Assembly: GCA_017883165.1 (NCBI GenBank)
Contig: JADGOC010000013.1
Coordinates: 1 to 44,798, forward strand
Reading direction: 5' to 3'
Source: Acidobacteriota bacterium
GTDB lineage: Bacteria; Acidobacteriota; Vicinamibacteria; Vicinamibacterales; CAVVIG01
Length of the DNA stretch: 44,798 nt
This document shows, in pieces, positions 1 to 8,620 of the stretch. Below the pieces are notes generated by a model. It was given only the letters and a program-made list of their open reading frames with translations, was not told the DNA's origin and ran no database searches. Each line of letters begins with the position of its first letter. The stretch's first letter is position 1. The position numbers and the translations under genes were made by a program.

Positions 1-716
1 ACCGCGCCTTCGGGGATGACGAGCGGACGATCCGCGGTCGGCTTGATGATGCGGCCGTTCACGAGGTCGTACACCGGCGTCGAACCGGTCAGCACGGTGC
101 CGGCCGCGACCACGGCGCGCGTCTTGATGATGGCACCCTCGTAGATGCCGGTGTTGCCGCCCACGAGCGCATCGTCTTCAACGATGACCGGGAGCGCGCC
201 GATGGGCTCGATGACGCCGCCGATTTGCGCGCCCGCGCTGATGTGGACGCGCGCGCCAATCTGCGCGCATGAGCCGACGAGCGCGTGCGAGTCGATGAGC
301 GACTGCTCGCCGATCCACGCGCCGATGTTCACGAACATCGGCGGCATGCAGATGACGCCGGCCGCGATGTAGACGCCGTCGCGCACCGACGATCCGCCGG
401 GCACGATGCGCACGCCCGCCTGCGCGCCGGCGGGGAACTTCCGCATCGGCAGCGTGTCCTTGTCGTAGAACGGCCAGCGGCCGTGATCCATCGACGCGTC
501 GACCGTGTCGCCGAACCTGAAGCCGAGCAGGATGCCCTGCTTCACCCACGTGTTCACGCGCCAGCCGATCGGGCTGGACGGATCAGGCTCGGCCGCACGC
601 ACCCGGCCCGCCGACAACGCCTCGCGCAGCCGCGCAAACGCGGCCCGCGCCGCGTCGCGGTCGGCGGACGCGCCGGCCGCGGCCAGGTCTTGAATGGTGA
701 TTTGCAGATCAGGCAT
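1..716 (-). CDS. dapD: Tetrahydrodipicolinate N-succinyltransferase (3' end beyond the window)
   Basis: Succinylates tetrahydrodipicolinate in the succinylase branch of lysine/meso-diaminopimelate synthesis in the cytoplasm. About 238 residues are visible. The N-terminal part carries WVKQGILLGFR, then come left-handed beta-helix hexapeptide turns (ICMPPMFVNIGAWIGEQ, ALVGSCAQIGARVHIS, ALVGGNTGIYEGA) typical of this acyltransferase fold. The helical N-terminal domain and the WVKQ block resemble DapD rather than the shorter DapH acetyltransferase. The ATG overlaps the end of dapA by 8 nt, so it is the distal visible gene of the asd-lysC-dapB-dapA-dapD operon. The stop codon lies to the left of position 1. 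The identification as succinyl- rather than acetyl-transferase is from family knowledge and is likely but not certain. Confidence 0.9.
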   Translation of the reverse strand, partial: MPDLQITIQDLAAAGASADRDAARAAFARLREALSAGRVRAAEPDPSSPIGWRVNTWVKQGILLGFRFGDTVDASMDHGRWPFYDKDTLPMRKFPAGAQAGVRIVPGGSSVRDGVYIAAGVICMPPMFVNIGAWIGEQSLIDSHALVGSCAQIGARVHISAGAQIGGVIEPIGALPVIVEDDALVGGNTGIYEGAIIKTRAVVAAGTVLTGSTPVYDLVNGRIIKPTADRPLVIPEGA

Positions 717-1611
717 GCACGGGCTTCTTGAGGAGATCGAGATCCTTCAACACCTTGACGATCTTCTCTTTCGACGCCGGCGTCGGCGACACCATCGGCA
801 GCCGGTACACTTCCTCGAGCAGTCCCATCGCGGCCATCGCCGCCTTCACCGGCACCGGATTCGCCTCGACGAAGTTGATCAGCAGGAGCGGCAGGATGCG
901 CGCGTAAATCGCGCGCGCGGCGGCGAAGTCGTTGCGCTCGGCCGCCTCGACCATCCGCGCCATCTCGGCCGGAATCTCGTTCGACGACACGGAGATGATG
1001 CCGCGCCCGCCCACCGCCATCAGCGGCAGCGTCAGGGCATCGTCTCCCGAGAGCACGATGAAGTCGGCCGGCACCGCGCCGCAGATCTCGCACATCTGCG
1101 TGACGTTGCCAGACGCTTCTTTCACGCCGACGATGTTGGGGATCGACGCCAGGCGCACGAGCGTCTTCACGTCGATGTTGAGGCCGGTGCGCCCGGGGAC
1201 GTTGTAGAGCACGATCGGCAGCGGTGTGCTGTCGGCAATCGCGCGATAGTGCTGAAAGAGGCCTTCGGGCGTCGGCTTGTTGTAGTACGGCGTCACCGAC
1301 AGCAGGCCGTTCGCGCCCGCCTTCTTCATCTCGCCGGCGAGATGGATCACTTCCTTGGTGTCGTAGCCGCCGGCGCCCGCGAGAATCGGTACCTGCCCCT
1401 TCGCTTCATCGACGAGGACTTCGACGATGCGCAGCCGCTCGTGCGGCGTAAGCGTCGGATTCTCGCCCGTCGTGCCGCACGGCACGAGAAAATGGACCCC
1501 GGCGTCGATCTGCCGGCGTCCGAGACGCCGCACCGCCGCTTCGTCGAGGTCACCGCTTTTCGTGAACGGCGTCACCAACGCCGTGCCGACTCCCGTCCAT
1601 TGCGTTCTCAT
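709..1611 (-). CDS. dapA: 4-hydroxy-tetrahydrodipicolinate synthase
   Basis: Condenses pyruvate with aspartate semialdehyde, the first committed step of the diaminopimelate pathway. The 300-residue TIM barrel has normal family length. Visible active-site features are the pyruvate-binding CGTTGE (45-50), YNVPGRTG with the catalytic Tyr at 136, and GVKEASG with the Schiff-base Lys at 164. The ATG start fits the family N-terminus. The gene lies 121 bp downstream of dapB. That gap contains copies of a 9-bp repeat, so dapA may depend on read-through from asd or have its own weak promoter. Its last codons overlap dapD. Confidence 0.96.
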   Translation of the reverse strand: MRTQWTGVGTALVTPFTKSGDLDEAAVRRLGRRQIDAGVHFLVPCGTTGENPTLTPHERLRIVEVLVDEAKGQVPILAGAGGYDTKEVIHLAGEMKKAGANGLLSVTPYYNKPTPEGLFQHYRAIADSTPLPIVLYNVPGRTGLNIDVKTLVRLASIPNIVGVKEASGNVTQMCEICGAVPADFIVLSGDDALTLPLMAVGGRGIISVSSNEIPAEMARMVEAAERNDFAAARAIYARILPLLLINFVEANPVPVKAAMAAMGLLEEVYRLPMVSPTPASKEKIVKVLKDLDLLKKPVHA

Positions 1612-1709
1612 TTTTTACTCTTTCGCGGGGCCACACCCCCCGCTCGCTTGCCGTCGCTTACGCTCCGGATCTTGCTGCGGCGGCTCGTCCGCTCAGTCAG
1701 CGGTTCCGT

Positions 1710-1736
1710 GCTGCCTGTCCCGCCTATCCTGCCTAT
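1710..1736 (+). repeat. Three copies of a 9-bp tandem unit
   Basis: The units GCTGCCTGT, CCCGCCTAT and CCTGCCTAT stand in a row in the dapB-dapA gap, and the dapB stop codon (1733-1735) falls inside the last unit. The unit CCTGCCTAT recurs exactly at 39003-39011 inside another repeat block, so this is a dispersed, degenerate tandem repeat and not simple intergenic filler. No function can be read from it. Confidence 0.6.
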
Positions 1737-2422
1737 AGTCCGAGCACGTCTTTCATTGTGAACCAGCCTCGCTTGCCTTTGATCCACTGCGCCGCGACGA
1801 GCGCGCCGCGCGCGAACGTGCTGCGATCGCGCGCCACGTGCGACAGGGTGATCGATTCGGCTGAACCGTCGAATCCGATCGTGTGCGTCCCGGGGATATG
1901 TCCCGCGCGCGTCGACGCGACGTCAATCGGCCGGGTGAAACCGGCATGCTCCATCGCACGCTTCAGCGCGAGCGCCGTCCCGGACGGCGCGTCCTTCTTT
2001 GCCGCGTGGTGGGCCTCGTGCACAAACGCGCCGAAGTCGGCCTGCGCGGCGAAGAGCGCCGCCGCCTGCGCCACGACAGCCTCGAAGATCACGACGCCGG
2101 TCGAAAAGTTCGGGGCGGCCACGATGCCGGTGCCCGCAGCCGCCACCGCCGCGCGCACCGCCGCTTCGTCTTTCTGCCAGCCGGTGGTGCCGACGACGAG
2201 GTTCACGCCGCGGCGGGCCAGCGCCGGCGCGTTCACGGCCACCGCCAACGGCGACGAAAAATCGATCGCGACGTCCACGCGCGGCGCGCCGTCAAGATTG
2301 ACGCCGGCCGCGGCGGACGAATGGCTGTCGATGATCCCGGCGACCTCGAAGCCGTAGTCGGCCGCGAGGCTCTCGACGAGCTTGCCCATCCGGCCGTGGC
2401 CCACGAGCAGGAGGCGCGTCAC
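1733..2422 (-). CDS. dapB: 4-hydroxy-tetrahydrodipicolinate reductase
   Basis: Reduces hydroxy-tetrahydrodipicolinate with NAD(P)H in the diaminopimelate pathway. The 229-residue product has the N-terminal nucleotide-binding GHGRMG (8-13), GTTG (78-81), and EAHHAAKKDAPSGTA with the catalytic His pair at 138-139 and Lys at 142-143. The GTG start is chosen because it overlaps the lysC stop as GTGA and puts the Rossmann motif at the proper distance from the N-terminus. An apparent longer reading frame upstream is only lysC read in another frame. It is at the short end of the family (E. coli DapB is 273 aa). Confidence 0.93.
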   Translation of the reverse strand: MTRLLLVGHGRMGKLVESLAADYGFEVAGIIDSHSSAAAGVNLDGAPRVDVAIDFSSPLAVAVNAPALARRGVNLVVGTTGWQKDEAAVRAAVAAAGTGIVAAPNFSTGVVIFEAVVAQAAALFAAQADFGAFVHEAHHAAKKDAPSGTALALKRAMEHAGFTRPIDVASTRAGHIPGTHTIGFDGSAESITLSHVARDRSTFARGALVAAQWIKGKRGWFTMKDVLGL

Positions 2423-3801
2423 GTGACGGCCACGGTGCGGAAGAATTCGTCGTGCAGACGCGTCATGGCTTGCGTGACGTCGGCGTCCCGCAGTACGAAG
2501 GTGATGTTCCGCCGCGAAGCGGCCTGCGACACGAGCCGCAGCGGCACGCGGCCGAGCGACGTCACCGCGCGGCCAAACAGCGTCTGATCCACACGCAGAT
2601 TCTCGCCGACCGCGCAGATGATCGCCATGTCCGGCTCGCACGAGACGTCGGCGAACTTGCGCAAGTTGTCGACGATCGCATCGAGCCGGCGCGTATCGTC
2701 CACCGTCACCGACACGCTCACCTCCGACGTGGTGACGACGTCGACGGCCGTCTTGAAGCGCTCGAACACTTCGAACAGCCGGCGCAGAAACCCGTGCGCC
2801 CCCAGCATGCGCGTCGACGTGATGTCGATGACCGTGACGCCGCGCTTGCACGCGATCGCGCTGAGCCGGCCGTCGGGCGGCCGCGCCTCGGCGGTGATGA
2901 GCGTGCCTGACACCTCCGGGCGCAGCGAGTTCAGAATCCGGACGGGAATGTTCTTGCTCACCGCCGGCAGAATCGTGCTCGGGTGCAGCACCTTCGCGCC
3001 GAAGTACGCCAACTCGGACGCCTCGGCGAACGACAGCTGCCGCACCAGCTGCGGCTCGGGAATGATGCGCGGGTCGGCGGTCAACATGCCGTCGACGTCG
3101 GTCCAGATCTGGATCTCGTCGACGCCGAGGCACGCGCCGATGATCGCCGCCGAATAATCGGATCCGCCCCGCCCGAGCGTCGTCGTCACCCCCTGGGCGG
3201 TCGCGCCGATGAAGCCGCCCATGACGGCCACGTGGCCGTCCGCCGCGAGCGGCCCGATCACCTCGTTCGCCCTCGCGCACGTCTGGGCCATCTCCGGCGT
3301 CGCACCGGTGTGCTCGGCGTCGGTCGTCATGATCGTCCGCGCATCGATCCAGACCGCCGGCACGCCGCGCTCCGCCAGCACCGCCGCCACGATGCGGCTG
3401 CTCGCCAGCTCGCCGGAGGCCACCACGGCGTCGAGCGAACGGGGCGAGATCTCGCGCAGCACCGCGAGCGCGCGCACGAGGCCGATGATCGTGGCGAACT
3501 CTTCTCGAACGGCGGCGACGAGGTCGTCCCGCCGCGTCCCGGTCGTCAGCGCCGAGGCGATCGAGAGATGACGCGCGAGGAGGTCGTCCAGGCTGGCCGC
3601 CGCCCGCTCGACGTCGCCATCCTCGGCCAGACGCGTGGCCGCGATCAGCCGATCAGTGACATCGGCCAGGGCCGACACGACGATGACGGGCGGTTTGTCC
3701 CCGCCGGACGACTCGAATCGGGCGCGCACGATGCCGGCGACGCGTTCGATCGCGGCCGCGTCGGCGATCGACGTGCCGCCGAATTTCATCACGACGCTCA
3801 C
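2419..3801 (-). CDS. lysC: Aspartate kinase, monofunctional lysine-sensitive type
   Basis: Phosphorylates aspartate, the entry step for lysine, threonine and methionine. The kinase domain opens with KFGGTS (6-11) and contains the GRGGSDYSAA nucleotide-binding loop and WTDVDGMLTADPR. Two ACT regulatory domains occupy the C-terminal third, consistent with feedback inhibition by an end-product amino acid. The GTG start gives MSVVMKFGG and overlaps the asd stop as GTGA; an internal ATG at 3789 is an alternative. At 460 residues it is close to E. coli LysC. Its place in a lysine operon supports a lysine-responsive enzyme, but the effector is inferred. Confidence 0.93.
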   Translation of the reverse strand: MSVVMKFGGTSIADAAAIERVAGIVRARFESSGGDKPPVIVVSALADVTDRLIAATRLAEDGDVERAAASLDDLLARHLSIASALTTGTRRDDLVAAVREEFATIIGLVRALAVLREISPRSLDAVVASGELASSRIVAAVLAERGVPAVWIDARTIMTTDAEHTGATPEMAQTCARANEVIGPLAADGHVAVMGGFIGATAQGVTTTLGRGGSDYSAAIIGACLGVDEIQIWTDVDGMLTADPRIIPEPQLVRQLSFAEASELAYFGAKVLHPSTILPAVSKNIPVRILNSLRPEVSGTLITAEARPPDGRLSAIACKRGVTVIDITSTRMLGAHGFLRRLFEVFERFKTAVDVVTTSEVSVSVTVDDTRRLDAIVDNLRKFADVSCEPDMAIICAVGENLRVDQTLFGRAVTSLGRVPLRLVSQAASRRNITFVLRDADVTQAMTRLHDEFFRTVAVT

Positions 3802-4853
3802 AACAGTCCCTCGCGGTGCATCAGCTCGGCGTTCAGGATCGCCGCGCCCGCCGCGCCGCGAATCGTGTTGTGGCCGAGCGCGATGAATTTGTAGTCCAGC
3901 ACCGGACACGGCCTCAGCCGCCCGACGCTGACCGTCATGCCGCCTCCGCGATCGACGTCGAGCGAGGGCTGCGGACGATTGGGCTCGGTCAGATACACGA
4001 TCGGCTGCGCCGGCGCCGACGGAAGCCCGAGCTCCTGCGGCCGCCCTTTGAACGTGCGCCACGCCTCGACGATCGCGTCGAGCGAGGGCCGATGCTCGAG
4101 GCCGACCGACGCCGACAACGTGTGTCCGTTTTGCACGCCGACGCGCGTCGTTTGCGCGCTGATCGTCACGGGATGGAGCTCGATCCGCTTGTCGTTCAGG
4201 CAGCCGAGGATCTTCTTGGTCTCGGTTTCGATCTTCTCTTCTTCGCCGCCGCCGATGAACGGAATGATGTTGCCGAGAATGTCCCACGACGCCACGCCCG
4301 GATACCCGGCGCCCGAGATTGCCTGCATCGTCGTCACGATGGCCGTCTTGAGTCCAAAGGCACGCAGCGGCGCGAGCGCCATCGCCAGCACGACGGCCGC
4401 ACAGTTCGGATTGGTGACGATCCGGCCCTTCCAGCCGGGCGTCGTCCCCGGGGCGCCTTGCGCGTCGAGCAGCGCCAGATGATCCGCGTTGATCTCGGGA
4501 ATGAGCAGCGGAATCGTCGGCTCCATCCGATGGTTGCGCGCGTTGCTGACGACGATGTGGCCGGCGGCGGCGAAGGCGGCCTCGATCTCGCCGGCGACCG
4601 ACGAGTCGAGACCCGAGAAGACCAGCTGTGGCGCGCGGCCCGGCGTCGCCGCGTCGACGTCGAGGTCGCCCACCTCGTCGGGCAGCGGTGCGGCGAGACG
4701 CCAGGCCGCGGCCTCGCGGTACGCCTTGCCCTCCGATCGCTGGCTGGCGCCGAGCCAGGCGACACGGAACCACGGATGGCGCGCCAGCAGCGCGACGAAC
4801 TGCTGGCCGACCATGCCGGTGGCGCCGAGGATGCCGACGGGAATAGTGGGCAT
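3798..4853 (-). CDS. asd: Aspartate-semialdehyde dehydrogenase
   Basis: Reduces aspartyl phosphate to aspartate semialdehyde with NADPH. The 351-residue product has the Rossmann motif GILGATGMVGQ (7-17), the nucleophile Cys151 in TNPNCAAV, and His244 in RVGVQNGHT as acid/base. The sequence around these sites resembles the archaeal/fungal-type Asd branch rather than the E. coli-type enzyme; that is a family judgement. Start ATG at 4853 is preferred over upstream ATGs because it begins directly at the Rossmann strand. It is the first gene of the minus-strand lysine operon and diverges from the hydrolase at 4894. Confidence 0.94.
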   Translation of the reverse strand: MPTIPVGILGATGMVGQQFVALLARHPWFRVAWLGASQRSEGKAYREAAAWRLAAPLPDEVGDLDVDAATPGRAPQLVFSGLDSSVAGEIEAAFAAAGHIVVSNARNHRMEPTIPLLIPEINADHLALLDAQGAPGTTPGWKGRIVTNPNCAAVVLAMALAPLRAFGLKTAIVTTMQAISGAGYPGVASWDILGNIIPFIGGGEEEKIETETKKILGCLNDKRIELHPVTISAQTTRVGVQNGHTLSASVGLEHRPSLDAIVEAWRTFKGRPQELGLPSAPAQPIVYLTEPNRPQPSLDVDRGGGMTVSVGRLRPCPVLDYKFIALGHNTIRGAAGAAILNAELMHREGLL

Positions 4854-4876
4854 AAAGTGACGTTCGAAAACTGGTG

Positions 4877-4884
4877 AGTATAAC
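4877..4884. promoter_or_regulatory. Overlapping divergent -10 elements between asd and the hydrolase gene
   Basis: In the 40-bp gap TATAAC (4879-4884) reads rightward and TATACT (4882-4877) reads leftward on the same bases. The rightward box ends 9 nt before the TTG start at 4894, so that transcript would have almost no leader. No convincing -35 box is seen on either side. The two promoters must exclude each other if both are used. Confidence 0.4.
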
Positions 4885-4893
4885 ATTACCAAA

Positions 4894-5940
4894 TTGCTGC
4901 GATCTCTTTTTTACGCCTGGGAACGCCACCTTGTGTCCATCAGCAAGGATCGAGTCGTCAGACCCTTCGAGTGGGGGCTCGATTGGATCCCCGGGACCGG
5001 GAGACCTGCGGGCGCGCCGCCCGAAGCGATCGGCGACTGGGTGGCGCAGGTGATGGCAGATACCGACGCGTTCTTCACGCCGGCGCCGACCGATCGCTAC
5101 CGTCTCGACGCGCCGGCTGACGGCGAACGGCGGCTGACGTTTCCCAGCGCCTTCGACACGCCGCACCCGGAGAACAACACCGTGTACTGCCGCTATTTTC
5201 CGGCCGCGCGGGCCGGACGCCCGGGCGCGCCGCGGGCGGCGGTGATCGTACTGCCGCAGTGGAACGCCGATCGCGGCGGACACGTCGGCCTCTGCCGCCT
5301 GCTCGCCTGGAGCGGCATGAGCGCGCTGCGCCTCAGCCTTCCCTATCACGACGAGCGCATGCCGCCCGAGCTCACGCGCGCCGACTACATCGTCAGCTCG
5401 AACGTCGCGCGAACGGTGCAGGTGTGCCGGCAGGCCGTGCTCGACGCGCGGCGCGCGATCGCGTGGCTCGCCAAGCAGGGGTACGACCGGATCGGCATCC
5501 TCGGCACGAGTCTCGGATCGTGCCTGTCGCTCCTAACGACGGCGCACGAGCCGCTCATACGGGCGCAAGCGCTCAATCACATCTCGCCGCACTTCGCCGA
5601 CGTCGTGTGGCGCGGCATCTCGACGAACCACGTGCGGCAGGGTCTGGACGGCCACATCGAGCTCGATCTGCTCCGCGCGCTGTGGAAGCCGATCAGCCCG
5701 CGGTGGTATCTCGAGCGGGTCCGCGATCGACAGACGCTGCTCGTCTACGCGCGGTACGATCTGACGTTTCCGCGCGACCTCTCGGAAGATCTCGTGAACG
5801 AATTCGCCGAACGTGGGATTCCGTGCGAAGTGGTGGTACTGCCGTGCGGCCACTACTCAACCGGGAAGGCGCCGTTCAAGTTTGTCGATGGATGGGTGCT
5901 GACGCGATTTCTGAGACGAGCGCTGCTTGGGTCCTCCTAG
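4894..5940 (+). CDS. Alpha/beta hydrolase of the ABHD18-like family
   Basis: A 348-residue protein with an alpha/beta hydrolase core. The nucleophile elbow GTSLGS places Ser206, followed by a likely acidic residue in YARYDLTFPRD and the terminal His in CGHYSTGK, giving a complete triad. The N-terminal segment SLFYAWERHL and FEWGLDWI resemble the poorly characterised ABHD18/DUF2048 group. No signal peptide is seen, so it is probably cytoplasmic. The TTG start is chosen because the conserved AWERHL segment would be lost from the GTG at 4932. It stands alone on the plus strand and overlaps the convergent small membrane gene by 4 nt. The substrate is unknown. Confidence 0.75.
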   Translation: MLRSLFYAWERHLVSISKDRVVRPFEWGLDWIPGTGRPAGAPPEAIGDWVAQVMADTDAFFTPAPTDRYRLDAPADGERRLTFPSAFDTPHPENNTVYCRYFPAARAGRPGAPRAAVIVLPQWNADRGGHVGLCRLLAWSGMSALRLSLPYHDERMPPELTRADYIVSSNVARTVQVCRQAVLDARRAIAWLAKQGYDRIGILGTSLGSCLSLLTTAHEPLIRAQALNHISPHFADVVWRGISTNHVRQGLDGHIELDLLRALWKPISPRWYLERVRDRQTLLVYARYDLTFPRDLSEDLVNEFAERGIPCEVVVLPCGHYSTGKAPFKFVDGWVLTRFLRRALLGSS

Positions 5941-6140
5941 AGGTACTTCAGCAGTCCGCGCAGGGCGTTGTACAGCAAGTCCGCCAGATCGCGCACGAGC
6001 GGCGAGATTTCGCCCTCGTTGACCGCGTTGGCGACGGTCACGGGATTGGTGAGAAACAGCCAGATCGTCGCCGACGCCAGCACGGTGCTCACGATGGCGA
6101 CGACGCCGAACACGCTGGCGCTGATGCGTTGAATGATCAC
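5937..6140 (-). CDS. Small single-pass membrane protein
   Basis: 67 residues with one strong transmembrane helix (about 10-32, VFGVVAIVSTVLASATIWLF) followed by an amphipathic tail ending LLYNALRGLLKYL. The GTG start lies one nucleotide after the stop of the oxidoreductase gene, so it is probably translated from the same mRNA. No domain is recognised. Base composition and the tight spacing are the main evidence that it is real. Confidence 0.55.
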   Translation of the reverse strand: MIIQRISASVFGVVAIVSTVLASATIWLFLTNPVTVANAVNEGEISPLVRDLADLLYNALRGLLKYL

Positions 6141-6141
6141 G

Positions 6142-7167
6142 TCACACCTGAAGCACGATCTTCCCGAACTGGCCCGACTCCTCGAGCCGGCGCTGCGCCT
6201 CGGCGACCTCGACGATCGGATAGGTGCGATCGATCACGGGCCTGAGCTGTCCGGCGAAGAAGAACCGCGCCACCCGCAGCATCTCGCCTTTTGAGCCCAT
6301 GTACGATCCGTGGATCGTGAGCTGCTTGGCGAACAACGCGCGCAGGTCGAGCGCGGCGTTGTACCCGGTCGTGGCGCCGCAGGTCACCAGACGGCCGCCC
6401 CGGGCGAGCGATCGCACGCTTTGGGGCCACGTGGCTTCGCCAACATGTTCTATGACGACATCGACGCCCCGCCGGTTCGTCAGCCGCTTGATCTCCTCGG
6501 CGATGTCCTGCTTATGGTGGTGGATCACCTCGAAGGCACCAAGCGATCGCGCGCGCTCGAGCTTCGCCTCCGTGCCGGCGGTGGCGAACACCCGGGCGCC
6601 AAAGAGAAACGCGAGCTGAATCGCCGCCTGGCCCACTCCGCTGCCGGCGGCGAGCACGAGCACGTCCTCGCCGCGCTTGAGTTGGGCGCGCGTGATCAAC
6701 ATGTGCCAGGCGGTCAGGAACGTCAAGGGGAAGGCGGCCGCCTGCAGGAAGTCGATCTCGTCGGGCAGCGGCACGAGATTCTGCACCGGCACCTTGACGA
6801 GCTCGGCGTAGCCACCCGCGTGATTGAGATACCCCAGCACTTCGTACCGCGGGCATTCGTTGTCCTTGCCCGACAGACACGCCGCGCAGCGGCCGCAGCT
6901 CACGCCCGGCTGCAGCATCACGCGCCGGCCGGCGGCGACGTCGGGCACCATCGACGCGACAACCTCGCCGGCGACGTCGCTCCCCGAAATGTGCGGCATG
7001 GGAAACGTCACGCGCTCGAGGCCGCGCCGCTCCCACAGGTCGAGGTGATTGAGCGCGCAGGCGCGCACACGGACGAGCACCTCGCCCGGCGCGAGCTGCG
7101 GATCGGGCGCCTCCTCATACCGGAGGACCTCCGGCCCGCCATGTTGATGAAAACGAACAGCTTTCAC
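6142..7167 (-). CDS. Zinc-type quinone oxidoreductase / alcohol dehydrogenase (MDR family)
   Basis: A 341-residue medium-chain dehydrogenase/reductase that probably reduces quinones or enoyl/aldehyde groups with NADPH. It has GroES-like N-terminal strands (MKAVRFHQHGGPEVL), the structural-zinc Cys set CGRCAACLSGKDNEC, and the Rossmann loop LAAGSGVGQAAIQLA. The GTG start is chosen from the characteristic KAVRFHQHG opening; longer upstream reading is atypical. The small membrane gene follows one nucleotide downstream. 91 bp separate it from the M16 pair upstream, so it may or may not share that operon. Confidence 0.87.
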   Translation of the reverse strand: MKAVRFHQHGGPEVLRYEEAPDPQLAPGEVLVRVRACALNHLDLWERRGLERVTFPMPHISGSDVAGEVVASMVPDVAAGRRVMLQPGVSCGRCAACLSGKDNECPRYEVLGYLNHAGGYAELVKVPVQNLVPLPDEIDFLQAAAFPLTFLTAWHMLITRAQLKRGEDVLVLAAGSGVGQAAIQLAFLFGARVFATAGTEAKLERARSLGAFEVIHHHKQDIAEEIKRLTNRRGVDVVIEHVGEATWPQSVRSLARGGRLVTCGATTGYNAALDLRALFAKQLTIHGSYMGSKGEMLRVARFFFAGQLRPVIDRTYPIVEVAEAQRRLEESGQFGKIVLQV

Positions 7168-7258
7168 GGGAGGAGCCAGTTTATCAAACGGGAACGGCAG
7201 CCACCGGGCATTCGGGGCATGCGGCGCGACAACTGTGAAACCGGGTGCGCGGGGCTGC

Positions 7259-8620
7259 TCAGAACGTCGTGGCGGAGAGGACGATGGGCTGGCCAAGGCC
7301 CAGCCGCTCGAGATCGGGGCCGATCGCGTCGAGATCGCCCACCACGAGCGTCACGAGGCGCGAGGGATCAAGATGCCGCGCGGCGGCGGCGGTGGCCTCG
7401 GCCGCGGTCACCGCCTCCACCCGCGGGACATACTGCGCAAAGTAGTCGTCGGGCAGGTCGTACAGCGCGATCTGCATCGCGGCGCGGGCGATCTGCTCCG
7501 GCGTCTCGAAGCTGCGCGCGTAGCCGCGCGTGAGCGCCGCCACACCGAGGGCGAGCTCGGCCTCGGTGATCGGCCGCGGCCCGCGAATCGCCGCAATCTC
7601 GTCGAGCGACTCCGCGATCGCACGGGCCGTGCCGGCCGTCTGCACGCTGACCTGCAGGGAGAAGGGACCCCTCATGCGGCGGAAGTCGAACGCGGTGCGC
7701 GCGCCGTAGGTCAGGCCCTTGTCCTCGCGCAGATTCAGGTTGATGCGGCTCACGAACTGGCCGCCGAGCACCATGTTCGCCGCGACGAGCGCGTGATAAT
7801 CCTCGGTATGGCGAGCGGCGGACACCTGTCCGATGCGCAGTTCCGACTGCGGCGCGCCCGGCCGCGGCACGACGTGCAGGCGCGCGGCGGCGGCCGGCGT
7901 CTCGTCGCAGGCGGCGAGGTCCTGCGCGGCGCCGTGCCATCCGCCGAACGCGTCGCCCGCCAGCCGGCGAATCTCTTCGTGCTCGCAGTCGCCGACGGTA
8001 ATCAGCGTGGCGATCGAGGGGGTCATCTCATTCGCGTGAAACGCCCGCACATCGTCGACCGTCATGCCCGCGAGCGACGGTTCGCTGCCCATCGGCGTGT
8101 GCCCGTACGGATGGTCGCCGTAGAGCAGCCTGACGAAGGCGCGGTCGGCCACCGCGCCCGGTATGTCGCGCAGCTGCGTCAGGCGGTGCAGCCGTAACTG
8201 GCGGACGCGGGCGAAGTCGGCGTCGGCCAGGCTGGGGCGCGCGGCCATGGCCGCGACGATCGCCAGGCCCTGCCCCGCAAACCGACTGAGCGTCGTCACG
8301 CTCAGCGCGGAGCCGTCCGATCCGATGTCGTTGTCGAACTGCGCGCCGAGGCGCGCGAGCGCCTCGTGCATCTCGATCGCCGAGCGCCCGCCGCTGCCTT
8401 CGTCGAGCATGTCGAGCGTGATCGCGGCAAGCCCTTCCTTGCCGGGCGGATCGCTCGCCGACCCGCGGCGGACCAGGAGAATTGACGTGACGACCGGCAC
8501 CGCGGCGTGGCGCACGGTCCAGACGTGGAGGCCGTTCGGCAGCCTCGACTTCTCGATCACCGGGAAGACGAACGGCCGGCCCCGTCGAGCCTCGGGCAGC
8601 TGAGAGCGATTGACGATCAC
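7259..8620 (-). CDS. M16 family protein, non-catalytic subunit
   Basis: 453 residues with the two-domain M16 (pitrilysin/processing-peptidase) architecture. The zinc motif HxxEH is absent; DMLDEGSGG occupies that place, so it cannot bind zinc in the usual way. The C-terminal substrate-binding Arg/Tyr motif is kept (EDKGLTYGARTAFDFRR). Such proteins form heterodimers with a catalytic M16 partner, which here is encoded immediately upstream with a GTGA overlap. The GTG start is set by that overlap. No clear signal peptide is visible in this form. Confidence 0.87.
   Translation of the reverse strand: MIVNRSQLPEARRGRPFVFPVIEKSRLPNGLHVWTVRHAAVPVVTSILLVRRGSASDPPGKEGLAAITLDMLDEGSGGRSAIEMHEALARLGAQFDNDIGSDGSALSVTTLSRFAGQGLAIVAAMAARPSLADADFARVRQLRLHRLTQLRDIPGAVADRAFVRLLYGDHPYGHTPMGSEPSLAGMTVDDVRAFHANEMTPSIATLITVGDCEHEEIRRLAGDAFGGWHGAAQDLAACDETPAAAARLHVVPRPGAPQSELRIGQVSAARHTEDYHALVAANMVLGGQFVSRINLNLREDKGLTYGARTAFDFRRMRGPFSLQVSVQTAGTARAIAESLDEIAAIRGPRPITEAELALGVAALTRGYARSFETPEQIARAAMQIALYDLPDDYFAQYVPRVEAVTAAEATAAAARHLDPSRLVTLVVGDLDAIGPDLERLGLGQPIVLSATTF

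Noticed and set aside
1733-3280. Apparent lysC-region/dapB fusion in one frame
   Set aside because: The N-terminal half is lysC read out of frame; dapB starts at GTG 2422.
4854-4893. Lysine riboswitch before asd
   Set aside because: Only 40 bp separate the divergent genes, too short for the lysine aptamer.
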